Part shown: positions 11,451 through 22,330 of the stretch, piece after piece | Layout: every line of letters starts with the position of its first letter | How positions within the stretch are numbered: position 1 is the first letter of the stretch | From: Alligator mississippiensis | Taxonomy: Eukaryota > Chordata > Crocodylia > Alligatoridae | NCBI RefSeq assembly: GCF_030867095.1 | Contig: NC_081831.1 | Location: forward strand, 21,428,001-21,492,000 | Reading direction: 5' to 3' | Length of the DNA: 64,000 nt | Notes under the pieces: model-generated | Databases searched by the model: none | What the model was told of the DNA's origin: nothing | What the model saw: only the letters and a program-made list of their open reading frames with translations | Made by a program: the position numbers and the translations under genes

Positions 11451-12995
11451 TCATTCTTAGTTCATCTACCTATAACAATTAGAAAATAACAGCTGGTGTT
11501 CTTTTGAAACAGTCTTCTCTGGAAATCTCCTGTGGAACCAGTTTCAAAAGTACCCATGTCCACAACCCCAGTGAGATAGATACTGCCCTAGAAGCACAAG
11601 GGGCCCTGGTTTTTAGCTTGGGCCACTGCCACCAATTGGCCAGAGTCTCTTCCAAAAATATGTATATATTTTATTTAATAAAATGGAAAGTGCAGTGAAC
11701 CAGCTTCAAGAGGAGGGCTGGAGAGAATTCCAGCTAAAGCCTAGCTCAGATCCTATTGGTTTGGGCATTTTGTTGGAAACTGCAAGAAACAGAGTGAGCA
11801 TAAATACTGGGTCTCCTGCTCCCAGGGCAAGTGCCCTATCCACTAGGCTATTTGGCTAAAAGACTGGGGGGTGTCCACCTCACCACTTCTTTCAGGGGTC
11901 TGCACAAGTTGGTTCTATTCCACCACAGGTGCAAACAGAACCTAAACAGTGTCCAAGTGCCAAAAAGCTGCAGTTTTGTGGTTACACAAGTATTACCTAG
12001 TCATATGAATGTAAAATAGCATTAAGTCCCAAGTACTTCAGAACCCGTTATTAGCCAAAATAAGACTGCCTTCTGACTGTCTTCTACCTTTCTGCTGGCA
12101 ACACCACTTGCAGGTCATGCCAAACATGGTTCAAACTGTCTTCAGCTATCCTCCATATTTCCAGGGAGTTTTAACACTTATGGACCTTTTAACATGCTCA
12201 AGGCATCTGACAGAGTTCTGCCTCATTTGGATGTTTCAGTTCTAAAGAATCAACTTTGTTTAATATGAGAATACATAACACAACCACCAGTTCCAATTGT
12301 CTCATGCCTAAGCCTATTAAAGGCACAGTTCCCCACAGCACCCCACATCAAGGCTCCCTATGCATTGATTTTACCTTATCTGGACAGAGCACTTTAGAGC
12401 ATCTCAGCCTAGGTATCTTATCCCCACATCTCTCTGTGCTAAGAACAGAAACAGTGGTACTGAAAGCACATTTTGGCCCATTCTCTAGACTGAGAGCAAA
12501 TTCTTCAAAACATTTGAGCAATTGATCAGATGGATCCTCCCCACGATCACGTCATTCCCTCAAGTCTCCCTAGGGAGCATAAAACACCAGCTGAAAAAGC
12601 CCCAATGCCAGCAGGCTTTACATTCCAATGCCCAGAGCTCACAGAGAATCCAACCTGGGAACCTGGCTAGTCAGCAAAGATTCCCAGACAAAACCCTTCC
12701 CAGTCCTTCCTGAGTCTCACTGACATCACCCATCCATGTGCTCATGAAAAGCAAACACCAGTGCATACCATCATAAGCCAGATGTTAACCTGAGGCTGCA
12801 GGAGAAAGAAAGCTGGGAAAATTAACACACTTTGCATTGTAAACCCCCAGCTGCTAGGAGGATACACTAGCTGTAATGTTAAATATTTAATTTTTTTTAA
12901 ATTTTATGTAATGACTGTAGTTATGAGGTAAGCAAATTCCATTCCCAGAATGGCAACTAAACATTTTTCCCAACAGTTACTAGATAAGAGGTTTA
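11451..12995. other. Unassigned intergenic sequence
   Basis: No gene or clear repeat. There is a strongly A+T-rich patch at 12875-12910. Confidence 0.5.
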
Positions 12996-13046
12996 CCTCA
13001 CTAGTGCTGTGTTTCTCTATCCCAGAGAAACACAGCACTAGTGAGG
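12996..13046. repeat. Perfect 23-bp hairpin
   Basis: The arms 12996-13018 and 13024-13046 are exact reverse complements (CCTCACTAGTGCTGTG... inverted), with a 5-base loop ATCCC. The match stops abruptly at both outer ends. Function is unknown. A fold-back duplication is the simplest origin; a small hairpin RNA cannot be excluded from sequence alone. Confidence 0.95.
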
Positions 13047-13237
13047 ATGCTGTACTTGGGTAGGGCTTTAAAGGATGGATACTCACACTGGAGCAAAGCT
13101 AACCTGGAGAATCCATCCCCCAGGCTAACTCTGCAGTGAAGTGACCCATGTGATCACCTAGAGAGGGCAGGGCAGAGGGAGGCTGTGGGAAGGGCAGGGG
13201 CCCTGAGTAGGGGAATAAGGATCATCTTTCCCTATTA
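13047..13237. other. Unassigned spacer
   Basis: No feature was seen. Confidence 0.4.
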
Positions 13238-13478
13238 CAAGTGTTTTCAACCTTTTTTTAAGGAATGTACCCCTTCTGGTGGTGGCAGCTAGATACAGAG
13301 CGGCAGGGCAGGGGGAGGCAGCAGCAGCTGGATGCAGAGTGTGGGGGGGAGGAGGGAGTTGGGGGAAGGTGGCGCAGGGTGGTGGATGATGGTGCTTCAT
13401 CCCTGCCCACCCATGTGTACCCCTAGCACCTTTCCAAGTACCCCTGGGGGTTTGTGTACCCCAGGTTGACAACCCCTG
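13238..13478. mobile_element. hAT-like element with perfect 8-bp duplication
   Basis: Ends CAAGTGTTTTCAACC and GGTTGACAACCCCTG are inverted. CCCTATTA flanks both sides exactly (13230-13237 and 13479-13486). The element is 241 bp with a G-rich core and two 'gtacccct' phrases near the right end. A longer relative starts at 63344. Confidence 0.85.
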
Positions 13479-13642
13479 CCCTATTACAGTCAACAGAGAA
13501 AAATGGAGTACCAAGAAGGAAATGATTTGCCTGTAGGTAACCAAGGCTTGGGTGTCAGAGCTGGGAATTGGGCCAAAGGCCTGGATCCTCCTTAACCTGC
13601 AGTGTGTGCAGTCATTTGTATCAGCGCAAAGTATGTGTGAAA
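13479..13642. other. Unassigned spacer
   Basis: Short spacer between two hAT-like elements, with no supported feature. Confidence 0.4.
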
Positions 13643-14331
13643 TAGGGCTGTGCGAAATGGCACGGTTCCATTTCACCTTGTGTTTTGATGGTCCGAGGGA
13701 ACAGTGTTTCATCTCGAATTTCATTTTGAGTCGAAACACTGTTCAGTTCCATTCCAACGAAACAGAAAGCCTGTTTTTACACTATTTTGAGTTTTGCTGG
13801 GGATGGGAAGTCAGCCCAGCTGGGCTGACTTCTCATCCCCAGTGCTAGATTGCGCCAGGGGCAGAAGGCAGCCCAGCTGGGCTGCTTCTTGGTTCCCCCG
13901 CAATAGATCACGCTGGGGGTGAGAGGCAGCCCAGCTGGGCTGCCACCCTGTCCCCTGTGCTAGATCCCACTAGGGGTGGGAGGCAGCTGAGCTGGGCTGC
14001 TTCTCGGTGCCCCGTGCTAGATCACGTTGGGGGTGCAGCCCGCCCCCAGTGTGATCTAGCACGGGGTACCGGGAAGCAGCCCGGCTTGGCTGCCTTCCCC
14101 CCGCCCCACCATAAACTAGCGCAGGGGATGGGAAGTCATCCCAGCTAGACTGACTTCCCATCCCCAGCCTGTGGTCAAAACTTTTCAACTTTCAAAACGT
14201 TTCGACCAACCTTGTTTTGTTTTGAGGCTATTTTGATGGCCTTTGTTTCATTCTGATTTTGCTGTTTCAAACTTGAAATTGGTCAAAACAGTGTTGGAGT
14301 GAAACAGCCGGCGAAATTTCGCACAGTTCTA
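13643..14331. mobile_element. Non-autonomous hAT-like element, second copy of the 857 family
   Basis: It starts TAGGGCTGTGCGAAAT and ends ATTTCGCACAGTTCTA. The subterminal regions are rich in TTTCGA/TCGAAA and match the element at 857-1501. The core has more tandem units, each with a CAGCCCAGCTGGGCTG palindrome and a 'gctagatc' linker. The flanking 8 bases do not match, so the target duplication has decayed or the borders are shifted. Confidence 0.75.
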
Positions 14332-14508
14332 CAAGTCATCATGAATCACAGTATTTCCCATTGATGAAAATAGTGCTCAAGGTGTTAAGCACAGGAGGAC
14401 CATGGTAGTACACAGGGCTCCTGGCATATTTGGAATCTTTCACAGCCACCTTGTGATCTACTATATGGGTTGAGGTAAGTTCAATCCATTTCTAGTAAGG
14501 CCCTTGAT

Positions 14509-14832
14509 CGTTGGTGATGTGTAGGGGGTGCACACAGGTGCACATGCACTCCCTGAGCGTGGCGGTGCACCCCCTACAAAAAGGTACTGCTGACACTGTC
14601 AGTGGTGCCTGTGGGTGGTCTCCGCTCACCACCCCCACCACCGACACTGCCAGTGGCATCTGCAGGTGGTCACCAACCCCTGGTCGGCGCTTGCCACCCA
14701 CTTCCCCACACCACCAACAGCACCGGCAGCATCTGTGGGAGCTCACTGCTTACCACCACCATGCTCCTGCCACCATGCTCCTGTCGCCGCCAGTGCCACT
14801 GTGCCCCCCAGCGGCCAGGGGCACATGTTCAC
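14509..14832 (+). mobile_element. GC-rich hAT-like element, copy 2 of 3
   Basis: It begins at GATGTGTAGGGGGTGCA and ends near CACATGTTCAC, like the copies at 7937 and 17715. Its 5' part folds back: GTAGGGGGTGCAC near 14520 pairs with GTGCACCCCCTAC near 14565. The core repeats 'gcatctgcaggtggtcacc' style units. No matching target duplication was found. Confidence 0.6.
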
Positions 14833-15398
14833 TATCAAGGGCATGAACAACAACAGAAATGGAAAGAAAAACACTTTTCTAAGAACAGGCAGAGGAAAAA
14901 GTTGGGGTCCCTAGTAAGCCCCCATCTATCTTTGTGTTTCATGCTAACTTCACTCAGAGAGGGTCTCACACCCTCTCCCCCTCCCTCCACAGTTTCTCTG
15001 AACCCATTATTTTGACTCATGCCCAATGTACCCTGTTATACAGAGTGTGTCTCTGTTCAAGGTTTGAGAGGTTGTGGGGGGAGGAGCTGCAGCTACTAAA
15101 AGCCTGCTGCTTCTTAACATCCATCCACCCTAACAGGCTTGGATAGTGAGGTTCAAATTTCCCGTCGGCAGAATTCAGTGAAAGCTATAATTTATCACTT
15201 CCTGCATACAGCGTTTCCAGAGACCTAACTGAAACTGTGTTGTGTTCCTGCACAAAGAAGTTTACATACTTTCTTCTCCCTTTGGTCACTGGACTGAATG
15301 CAATATTACTAATTGACTCCTTGAAGAACCATAATATTTGACAGCAATTTTTTTTTCCACCCAGAAATCCCAATACAAATATGCACCACTCCTCAGAG
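14833..15398. other. Unassigned intergenic sequence
   Basis: No gene or clear repeat was seen. Confidence 0.45.
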
Positions 15399-16470
15399 CA
15401 GGGTGGCCAATTATTTCGACTGAAGGGCCACTTAAAGGGTTTTGGTGAGCTGTCAAGGGCTACACATGTAAAATCTTCCAGAAGATATTATTTTAACAAG
15501 TTATAGATAAAACACATCCATTATAACATATTTTTTATTTTAATTCAAAAAAATATTTTTTGTCCTGATTAATGTTTTTTTGAGTAGCATATATAGAGAC
15601 AATTGCATGATAGCTCAGAATTAAGTCTTATTCTTTCTATTGGGAGGGGAATGTCAGGGGTGCATGGGTGGGTACATGTGAGTTCAAAGGACTGCCTGCA
15701 CACTAGGTGCTGGGAGCCAGCAGGCTGCAGGTGGGGGAAGAGGCAGAGGGCACTTGCAGCAGAGCTGATCAGGGAGGTGCAGGTGCAGTCCATGCCCCCC
15801 TCCCCTCCTAGCCTGTGCTGCCCCTGCAGCACTCTGCATGGGGCTAAGCCCCATTTGCACCTGCCAGCCCCAGCCAGCATGCGTAGCTTCCCAGGGGAGC
15901 TGATGCCCAGGTGCTGCTCAGCCTGTCTCATCCCCTGCATTCTCCTCCCCGCCTCCCCCACCACCCCTGACTCCAGCAGCTCCTCCTCCTCCTGCCCCTG
16001 CTACACTGCTCCAAGCTGGGGGGGGGGGGGGGAGGGGGGGGGGAAGCTTCAGTAGGGCAGCTCCTGCCCCAGCACAGGGGGCTCCAGCTCCTGTTGGCCT
16101 GCCACCTGCAGGTGGCTGCTCATCCCACTTGGTGGGCAGAGCAGGTGGAAGGCAGCCAGGAGCTAGAGCCTTGCATTCTGGGGCAGGAGCTGCCTGGCTG
16201 CAGCCCCCCACTTCTCACCCCCTGTCATATCCCCTACTGCCACCTCCAAGCAGCACAGCAGGGGCAGAAGGAGGAGCTGCTGGAGGCAGGGAGAGCCAAG
16301 CAGCACCCAGGCAGCTGCACCTGCACTGACAGATGCCCCACTGGGAAGCTGCCCCATCATGCAGAGCACCACAGGCCAGATCCAATCAATTGGCAGGTGC
16401 CCACACGCAAGCCAGATCCAATCAGTTGATGGGCTAGATCTGCCCTGCAGGCCATATTTTGCCCACCCTT
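15399..16470. mobile_element. hAT-like element with a GC-rich core
   Basis: The left end CAGGGTGGCCAA and right end TTTGCCCACCCTT are inverted. The flanks CCTCAGAG (15391-15398) and TCTCAGAA (16471-16478) agree at 6 of 8 positions. The first 200 bp are AT-rich, followed by a long G+C-rich core with a poly-G run (16019-16042). No transposase was found. The open frames across the core on both strands are compositional. Confidence 0.65.
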
Positions 16471-16474
16471 TCTC

Positions 16475-16560
16475 AGAATTATTATTGCCATTTCACAGAG
16501 TCATGGGAAGATTAGATGACCTGCCCAAATTTACATCAGGATATATTCTCAAGACTATAG
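16475..16560 (-). repeat. MIR-like remnant
   Basis: 'ttattattgccatttcacag', then 'gacctgcccaaatttacatc', follows the antisense MIR core order. It is weak and old. Confidence 0.4.
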
Positions 16561-16984
16561 AACACCAAAAACAAAACCAGATAGGAATTACTAAGACTCC
16601 ATACCTCATGGAGCTCGTGGAGGTATATTGCTACAATTGCCAGATTATTAAAAGTAAAAGATTACTTTTAACAAGTGAATCCTTAGAAGCTGACTGATCT
16701 TTTTTTCAAGGTGAAGAATACTTTGAAATATTTGGAATCACTTCTAGCTGTTTTCTTTGCCAATCCTGTATTCAAGTCCTGAGGAAATGTCTCAGCCATC
16801 ATAAATTTCCAAGACACCTCCCTAAACTCAGTGAAAGCTAAACTCAGTGAAATGCACCAAGCAATGTTCTCACAATATATGATCACTGATCTAGAACAGA
16901 TTTTGTTTAGGATCACTGATTTACACCGAAGGTTCCCTTCTCAGCCCATAAATTCTTGTTTAGTCTCTTGTTTATAGAGAGGCA
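16561..16984. other. Unassigned intergenic sequence
   Basis: No feature was supported. Confidence 0.45.
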
Positions 16985-17150
16985 TTATGCCTGGTGACGA
17001 AAGAAGAGGATTGGGAGTCAGGACATCTGGGTTCTGTTCTTAGCTCTGCTACTGACCCAGCACATGACTTGGCAGAGGATGATCTAATTGTTAGGATGTT
17101 ACTGGGATTTAGGAGATCTGCACCCAGTTCCTGGCTGTCGCAAACTTTCA
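16985..17150 (+). repeat. MIR-like remnant
   Basis: 'gattgggagtcaggacatct', 'gggttctgttcttagctctg' and 'ctactgacccagcacatgac' follow the sense MIR body: a ggagtcagg/ctgggttc box, then a ctctgccact box. Confidence 0.55.
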
Positions 17151-17714
17151 AGTCTCCTTCTCAGTCCTCCAGCTTATACTGAAGTCAATAGGAGTAGTAC
17201 ACACTTAAACCCAAGCAAAAACCTTTCCAAATTCAGGATGGAGATGATAATACTTTCCTACTTCCCTATTCTGAGCCTAAATTCAACTTTCTCTGTAGTA
17301 ATCTATCTGGGGAATCTGTCTCTGTACACTTTATGAATTCTGCTTGGTGGTGGAGACTCTGTGATGCAGTTTTAAATGGGGCTAGGAACCTTCTCTGTTG
17401 CCATCTTCCTACCTCCAGGTTGGACTCCAGGCTGACAATGCAGAAGCAATAATTAGAACAGCTTCCATCCCGGCGAACAGTGGAAGGCCAAAGTCTGAGA
17501 AAACAAATTATTTCAAAGTTCTCTGCAGAAAGCTGGGGTCGAGACTACTGGAAATTCCCCAGGGGCAGAACAAGTAAACTAGGTCTTGGAACAGCACTTT
17601 AAAAATGTAAAGGATAAGAAGTTGGGGAGGAAGTTGGGGAGTGACATGGGAAGCCCGGACAAGAGGAACAAAATGAGCTCTGCTTTTGTAGCACAGAGCA
17701 TCCTTGGGCCAGGG
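17151..17714. other. Unassigned intergenic sequence
   Basis: No gene or clear repeat was seen. Confidence 0.45.
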
Positions 17715-18045
17715 CAGGGCAATGTGTAGGGGGTGCATGTGCACCCCGAGCATAGTGGTGCACCCCCTGAAAAAAAGTCACCACTCGCCACCCGGCTGCC
17801 GACACCGCCAGCTACATCGGCAGATGGTCCCCAGTTCCCGCTGACCACCACTGACGCTTCTGGCAGCAACTGCAGGTGATTGCCGACCCTTGGTCGGTGC
17901 TAGCCACCCCCCACCCTGCCACCACCACCACCAACAGTGCCAGCGGGGTCTGCAGAAGCTCCCCAATCACCACTGCCATGCTTCCACCGCTGCGCTCCCG
18001 CCACCACCGTGCCCCACCAGCTGCCAGGGGCACACGCTGTTCATG
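17715..18045 (+). mobile_element. GC-rich hAT-like element, copy 3 of 3
   Basis: It begins CAGGGCAATGTGTAGG and ends CACACGCTGTTCATG; CAATGTGT-like sequence is inverted at the two ends. It keeps the 5' fold-back (GTAGGGGGTGCA with TGCACCCCCTG) and the 'gccagcrgcatctgcagg' style core. The flanks share GCCA only (about 5 of 8), so the target duplication is weak. Confidence 0.6.
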
Positions 18046-18343
18046 GCCAAGTAAAGGAGGAGGAAACTGAGTAGAGATGGGAGAGAGAGGGGAAGACAGA
18101 CAAACAAATATACTCTGCATAATTCAGTGGAGAAGCCACTAGCTGCAGGAGAAGGATCATAAACATCTAAAAGGACTCACAGTTTAACAGAGAAAGCTCC
18201 AAAGTTGTGAGTCAATGGAGGCACTGCATAGAGGGTTTATCATTCTTTGCCTATTTTTACACTAACTAATGTAAAGAATAATGTGAAAGACACAGATTTT
18301 TGTGGGTGATATCTGTTATTGGACCAAAGGTATGATTGGGATA
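18046..18343. repeat. Repeat fragment hosting the LTR insertion
   Basis: 'tgtgggtgatatctgttatt' just left of the LTR and 'aacaagctttcgactgcagc' just right of it (19400-19440) look like two halves of one older dispersed repeat split by the insertion. The rest of the stretch has no supported feature. Confidence 0.4.
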
Positions 18344-19387
18344 TGTGGCAGGGCACTGGTAGTGCCTGCCACTGTAAGGGCTGAGCCAAACAGCCATCAG
18401 GTGCTTAATTACAGCGGCCATTTTAGAACTCTGGCCACCTAGATAAACACAGCAGTTTGCTAGTGGCAGGCCAGGCAGAAACATCGCCTGGCTGCAAGGC
18501 TGAATGCAACATCTTGCTGGTAAGGGCAGGAGCTTAAGGGGATGGTTTGGAGGCTCCTGGCCCTGGGCGTGACCTAAAACTGCACACACTGCTGGGAGTG
18601 GGTGGCCTGGTGTGGCTCCCAGTGGTGTGGGAGCCCCCAGGAAATACCAGGCCTGTTACCCCCCTGGGGAAAGGCAGGTTGGGGACCTTAACCCCTAGCA
18701 CCTACAATACTGTGGGTACAAGGGGACCAGGCGTGGCTATGGCCACCTGAGCCCAAGGAGGGTGTAAGACCCAGGCAGGGTCAGGCACAGCTACGGCCAC
18801 CTGAGCCCCAGTGAGGGGGAAACCAGAAGGCTGGTCGCTCAGTATATGTGTGTGAGTGTGTATGGAGTTGCCCTGGGAAGGGCCTGGGGAAGTTTGGCCC
18901 TGGTCGGGTAATTGGCTGGCCACTACCCCAGTGAGGGTCATGAGAGGCCCAAAAGATGGTACGTCTGCCACCCAAGGTGTGTGCTAGGTAAAGCCTATGG
19001 TTGAAGGGGCCCACTCCAAGAGGGAACAAGGCAGTACAAGCTGTTGATGCATGAAAGAGACCCTGTGAGAGGGGGTGGAGTGTGAGAGGAAGGCGGTATG
19101 GAGGTGGGTGTGTCTGAGGCCTGACAATGAGGGCTAAGCTTGGTCCAGCTGTAGGCTGGGAGCATTATCATCTGGATGTCATCTGCAAAGCTTAGGCTGT
19201 GGTGTAGGGGAGGAATGGAGCTGAAGATAGCACCCCCTGGCATTGGGGCAAGAATGGGCAGCCTGCCACCTAATTAACACCATAATTATGTATCATCAAG
19301 GTGTGGCAGGAGAGGAGGTGGGCAGTGGGCTCAGAAACAAGTGGGCGGGCGAATGATAGACCAACCCCGAGAGAGCCCCCTGCTACA
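18344..19387 (+). mobile_element. Solo LTR, about 1.04 kb
   Basis: It starts TGTGGCAGGG and ends CCCTGCTACA, which is inverted with one mismatch and has the TG...CA form of LTRs. The flanks GGATA and GAATA could be a 5-bp duplication with one mismatch. The 3' 190 bp match the LTR end at 1-239. No adjacent gag, pol or env was seen, so it is a solo LTR. Whether it is retroviral or Gypsy-like is not known. The orientation is arbitrary apart from matching the first copy. Confidence 0.6.
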
Positions 19388-19452
19388 GAATAGATTTAAA
19401 CAAGCTTTCGACTGCAGCACAATGATTGTGTTTAGAAACCTTGGTAAAGCCT

Positions 19453-19741
19453 AAGGGTTGTTGGTTGTAGCTGTGTTGGTCTAAGGGCATAGGCAGACAA
19501 GGTTCTTTGGGTAAATGTGATATCTTTTATTAGACCAACTAAATAGTTGGAAGAAATGTTTTTTGCAAGCTTTGGGGCACAAACACCCTCTGTCAGGCAT
19601 AGGGAGAGTTTGAGTCTCCCTATGACTCTCCCTATGCCTGAAGAAGGGTGTTTGTGCCCAAAAACTTGCAAAGAACAATTTTTTCTGACTATTTAGTTGG
19701 TCTAATAAAAGATATCACACCTACCCAAAGAATCTTGTTTG
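19453..19741. mobile_element. Palindromic element with 13-bp target duplication
   Basis: It is flanked by the exact 13-bp repeat CTTGGTAAAGCCT (19440-19452 and 19742-19754). Inside are two arms of about 115 bp, roughly 19488-19608 and 19622-19741. They are near-perfect reverse complements, each with GATATCTTTTATTAGACCAA and GCACAAACACCC. A 35-bp extension occurs only at the left ('gttgtagctgtgttggtcta'). A duplication this long suits LINE-driven retroposition better than hAT. Confidence 0.85.
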
Positions 19742-19754
19742 CTTGGTAAAGCCT

Positions 19755-20300
19755 GTGCACTATTGCCAGCATCCCCAGTTGGCTAGAAGGCTGACAATGA
19801 GCTGGTCTCATACCTTCATCACCTCTTAGCTGAACTAAAGCAGTGTGATACATATGGGCACACAACCTTCAGCCTGTAGAAAACTTCAACTCATACAATA
19901 TGCTGCAGTACACTTCTTCAGCAGTGCTGACTTCTGACAGGACATCACACAAGTTCTCTGGCTCCCCACAGATTTTCAAACCAAGCCAATCTTATCTTCA
20001 AGTCACCCTAAGTCTGGTCTGCTGAGTATCTAAAATACCACCAAAAGCTCAGTGATTAAAACTGTGACCAGCAAGTGCTATCCTGCAGAATAATGCATCT
20101 CTGTATAACTGATAAAGCTCATCTATGCAGGAGGCAGAGCTTTCTTGGTGAACAGTCTGTGACTAAGGAATAACTTCCCACAGGGACTAGTTAGTGACCA
20201 TCCCAATCCTTACCGCCTTTTACCCCAAGTTTAAATTACATTTCCTTGACCTTCCTTCACTAACAACTAAACAAGGCACTCCACAATACACATTTCACTC
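19755..20300 (+). mobile_element. L2-type LINE coding remnant
   Basis: The order 'atgctgcagtacacttcttc', 'agttctctggctccccacag', 'ttttcaaaccaagccaatct', then a TGCAGGAGGCAGAGC-type block and 'gaataacttcccacag', follows the C-terminal region of vertebrate L2 ORF2: an LQNAAA/HW.P-like order ending in a WN.LP-like box. It is decayed beyond translation. Confidence 0.5.
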
Positions 20301-20940
20301 CCCTTAACAGCTGCATAAGAGAATGAACAATATGTGACAAAAAGCCAGGGTAGAGCTACACCTTATAGACCAACTGAATCACAGTGGCATAAGCTTTCAT
20401 GAACAAGATCTCACTTTATGCCATGAAAGGACTTGCATAGAGCAGACTATCAAATGGAGAGAGTGATTTGAATACAAAAGAGAGAAGAGAGGGAGGTGAG
20501 AGAGAGAGAGTGGGGAGGAGAACACAGTTGAGACAGATGTTAGTCACATTGCTTCATGCACTGTTGGAAGAAACTCAGAACCACTATTAATGAGATGGTG
20601 CTAGTGATGGTGGAGTAAACTACAGCATAACTGCACTGAGAGATGTAAATACATCCTTCATTATAGGGTTTTCTTTAGTCCAAATGCAGCATAATGCAAG
20701 TCTCAGAAAGATGTGAAAAGTCAGGCAAGTATCTGAACTCCCATCTTTAATCCCAGAACATCTGGTTGATGCAGTAAGAAGAACAAGTTTTCCAGTGCAA
20801 GGAAGGAATATTTGCCAGTCCCTTTGTGTTCTCAGCAGAAACAGTAGCAGCTGAACCCCTCTTCCGGTGCAAAGGCATTAATACATACACTGAGCACAGC
20901 AGAGCAGATAAGCAATGTGCAAATGCTAAAGGTGGCTGAG
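20301..20940. repeat. Unclassified repeat fragment plus unassigned DNA
   Basis: 'accttatagaccaactgaat' with 'agtggcataagctttcatga' (20360-20402) is a dispersed reptile-type repeat motif, and a GA-rich patch lies at 20480-20520. The rest is unassigned. Confidence 0.35.
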
Positions 20941-21925
20941 AATGCTGTCCTGGTGTTGGAGGAATCCATCTATTAATACTTTGATGATGAGAAACCATCT
21001 TAACACTGAATGCTGCATAGTACTATATGAAAGTGCAACAAGCTCAGTGCTGGGATGGCAAAGCCCCCTTCTCCTGGCCACTACCTGGCCCCCACTGTTT
21101 CCCCCACTTCAGCTGCTCAGGATCCCCACCCTGTTGTCTCTCCTGCCACACCTTGATGTTACAAGTTGTCAGGGAGGCTGCCCCTACAAGGCAATCAGGG
21201 TTTTGGATGTTAAGCCCTTGTCTAGGCTGCAGCCCCCTGGCCTTGTCTCCCTTTATTATGGCTGGGCCCACTTTTCCACTGTCCCTGGACTGCAAGCTCC
21301 CAGGCCCCAACTTCAGCCATGCCCTTACAACTCTGGGTCCCTGTTCAGGCCCTTACAAGTTCTCGTATTCTGGGCCCCTGGTCTTACCTTCACAAGTTCT
21401 GGGCTTGTATCTCAATCTTATCTGTGCCTCATCCCTCAGCAAGCTCTGGGCTTGCACCCTGAGTCTCTGCAATCTGTCACTAGAGTTCTTCTGCCAACAA
21501 CAGCACCTAGGATCTGGGGTGCCCCTGGGCACCCTGCTCAGTAGCCTTCTCCACCCCTATAGCCACAACCAGTCCTCTGGTATAAGTAAAAACAAAAAAC
21601 AAAACATGAGCATCCACCCCAGACCAAAGTTCCCCTCCCAGGATTAATCTTGCCCTGTGGAAACCCTTGCTAAAAGTGCCTAAGATACTTATCTATTTCT
21701 AGCCCAGGGTGCAGGGTTTCCTCAGCCCCACTACAGCTCACAGTCCTTTCTCCAGGTCACCCCAGCTAACTCCTTCCCAGCACACTGGCTCCTACAGTTC
21801 CTAGGGCCCCACTCCCGCTCTACCTGGGGCTTGTGCTTATAAATCCCTTCCTGGGTCACCTAACCCTCCATGTCTGCCCCCAGCCACTGCTTGCACTTGG
21901 AATGGGTAGCTAGTTCATTACAAAA
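20941..21925 (-). mobile_element. Possible LTR or LTR-like repeat, antisense
   Basis: This is a GC-rich block with 200-codon open frames but no recognisable protein. On the minus strand it would start TGTAATGAAC at about 21920 and has a TTATAA box at 21837-21842. That layout would suit an LTR promoter. The opposite end was not found. It could equally be another non-coding repeat. Confidence 0.3.
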
Positions 21926-22330
21926 AACAATAGCAAAATCTACAGCACAAGATGCAAAACAGCAATCTGCCATGAATGACAGCAGGGCTTTGGAAACAAA
22001 GAGTTCTGAACAGAACTGCTAAAGATTTTTTTTCCTAAGGGATCATTTCACTTTTTATCAGAAATCCAAAAAGCTGAATATTTTCATGTAAAACAAAATG
22101 TGTGAAAAATGCTGTTTGTCACCAAAAATACTTTTCATGGAAAAGAATGTGCACAACTTTCATGATGAAAATTTGGAGAGATTTCACACAGAAAAAGAAG
22201 AATGTCTATCACAACAAATCCTGACAACAGGTATATCACATATATTAAAAATTAAATTAATTCAAATTTACATGACAGAGGTCTTTGTTCCTGCTACCTG
22301 GTCCCCTACCCAGAACACTTCTATAGGTTT
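21926..22330. other. Unassigned AT-rich spacer
   Basis: No feature was supported. Confidence 0.45.

Noticed and set aside
14509-14840. Target duplication for the second GC-rich copy
   Set aside because: The flanking bases CCCTTGAT and TATCAAGG are nearly reverse complements, not direct repeats, so they cannot be a target-site duplication.
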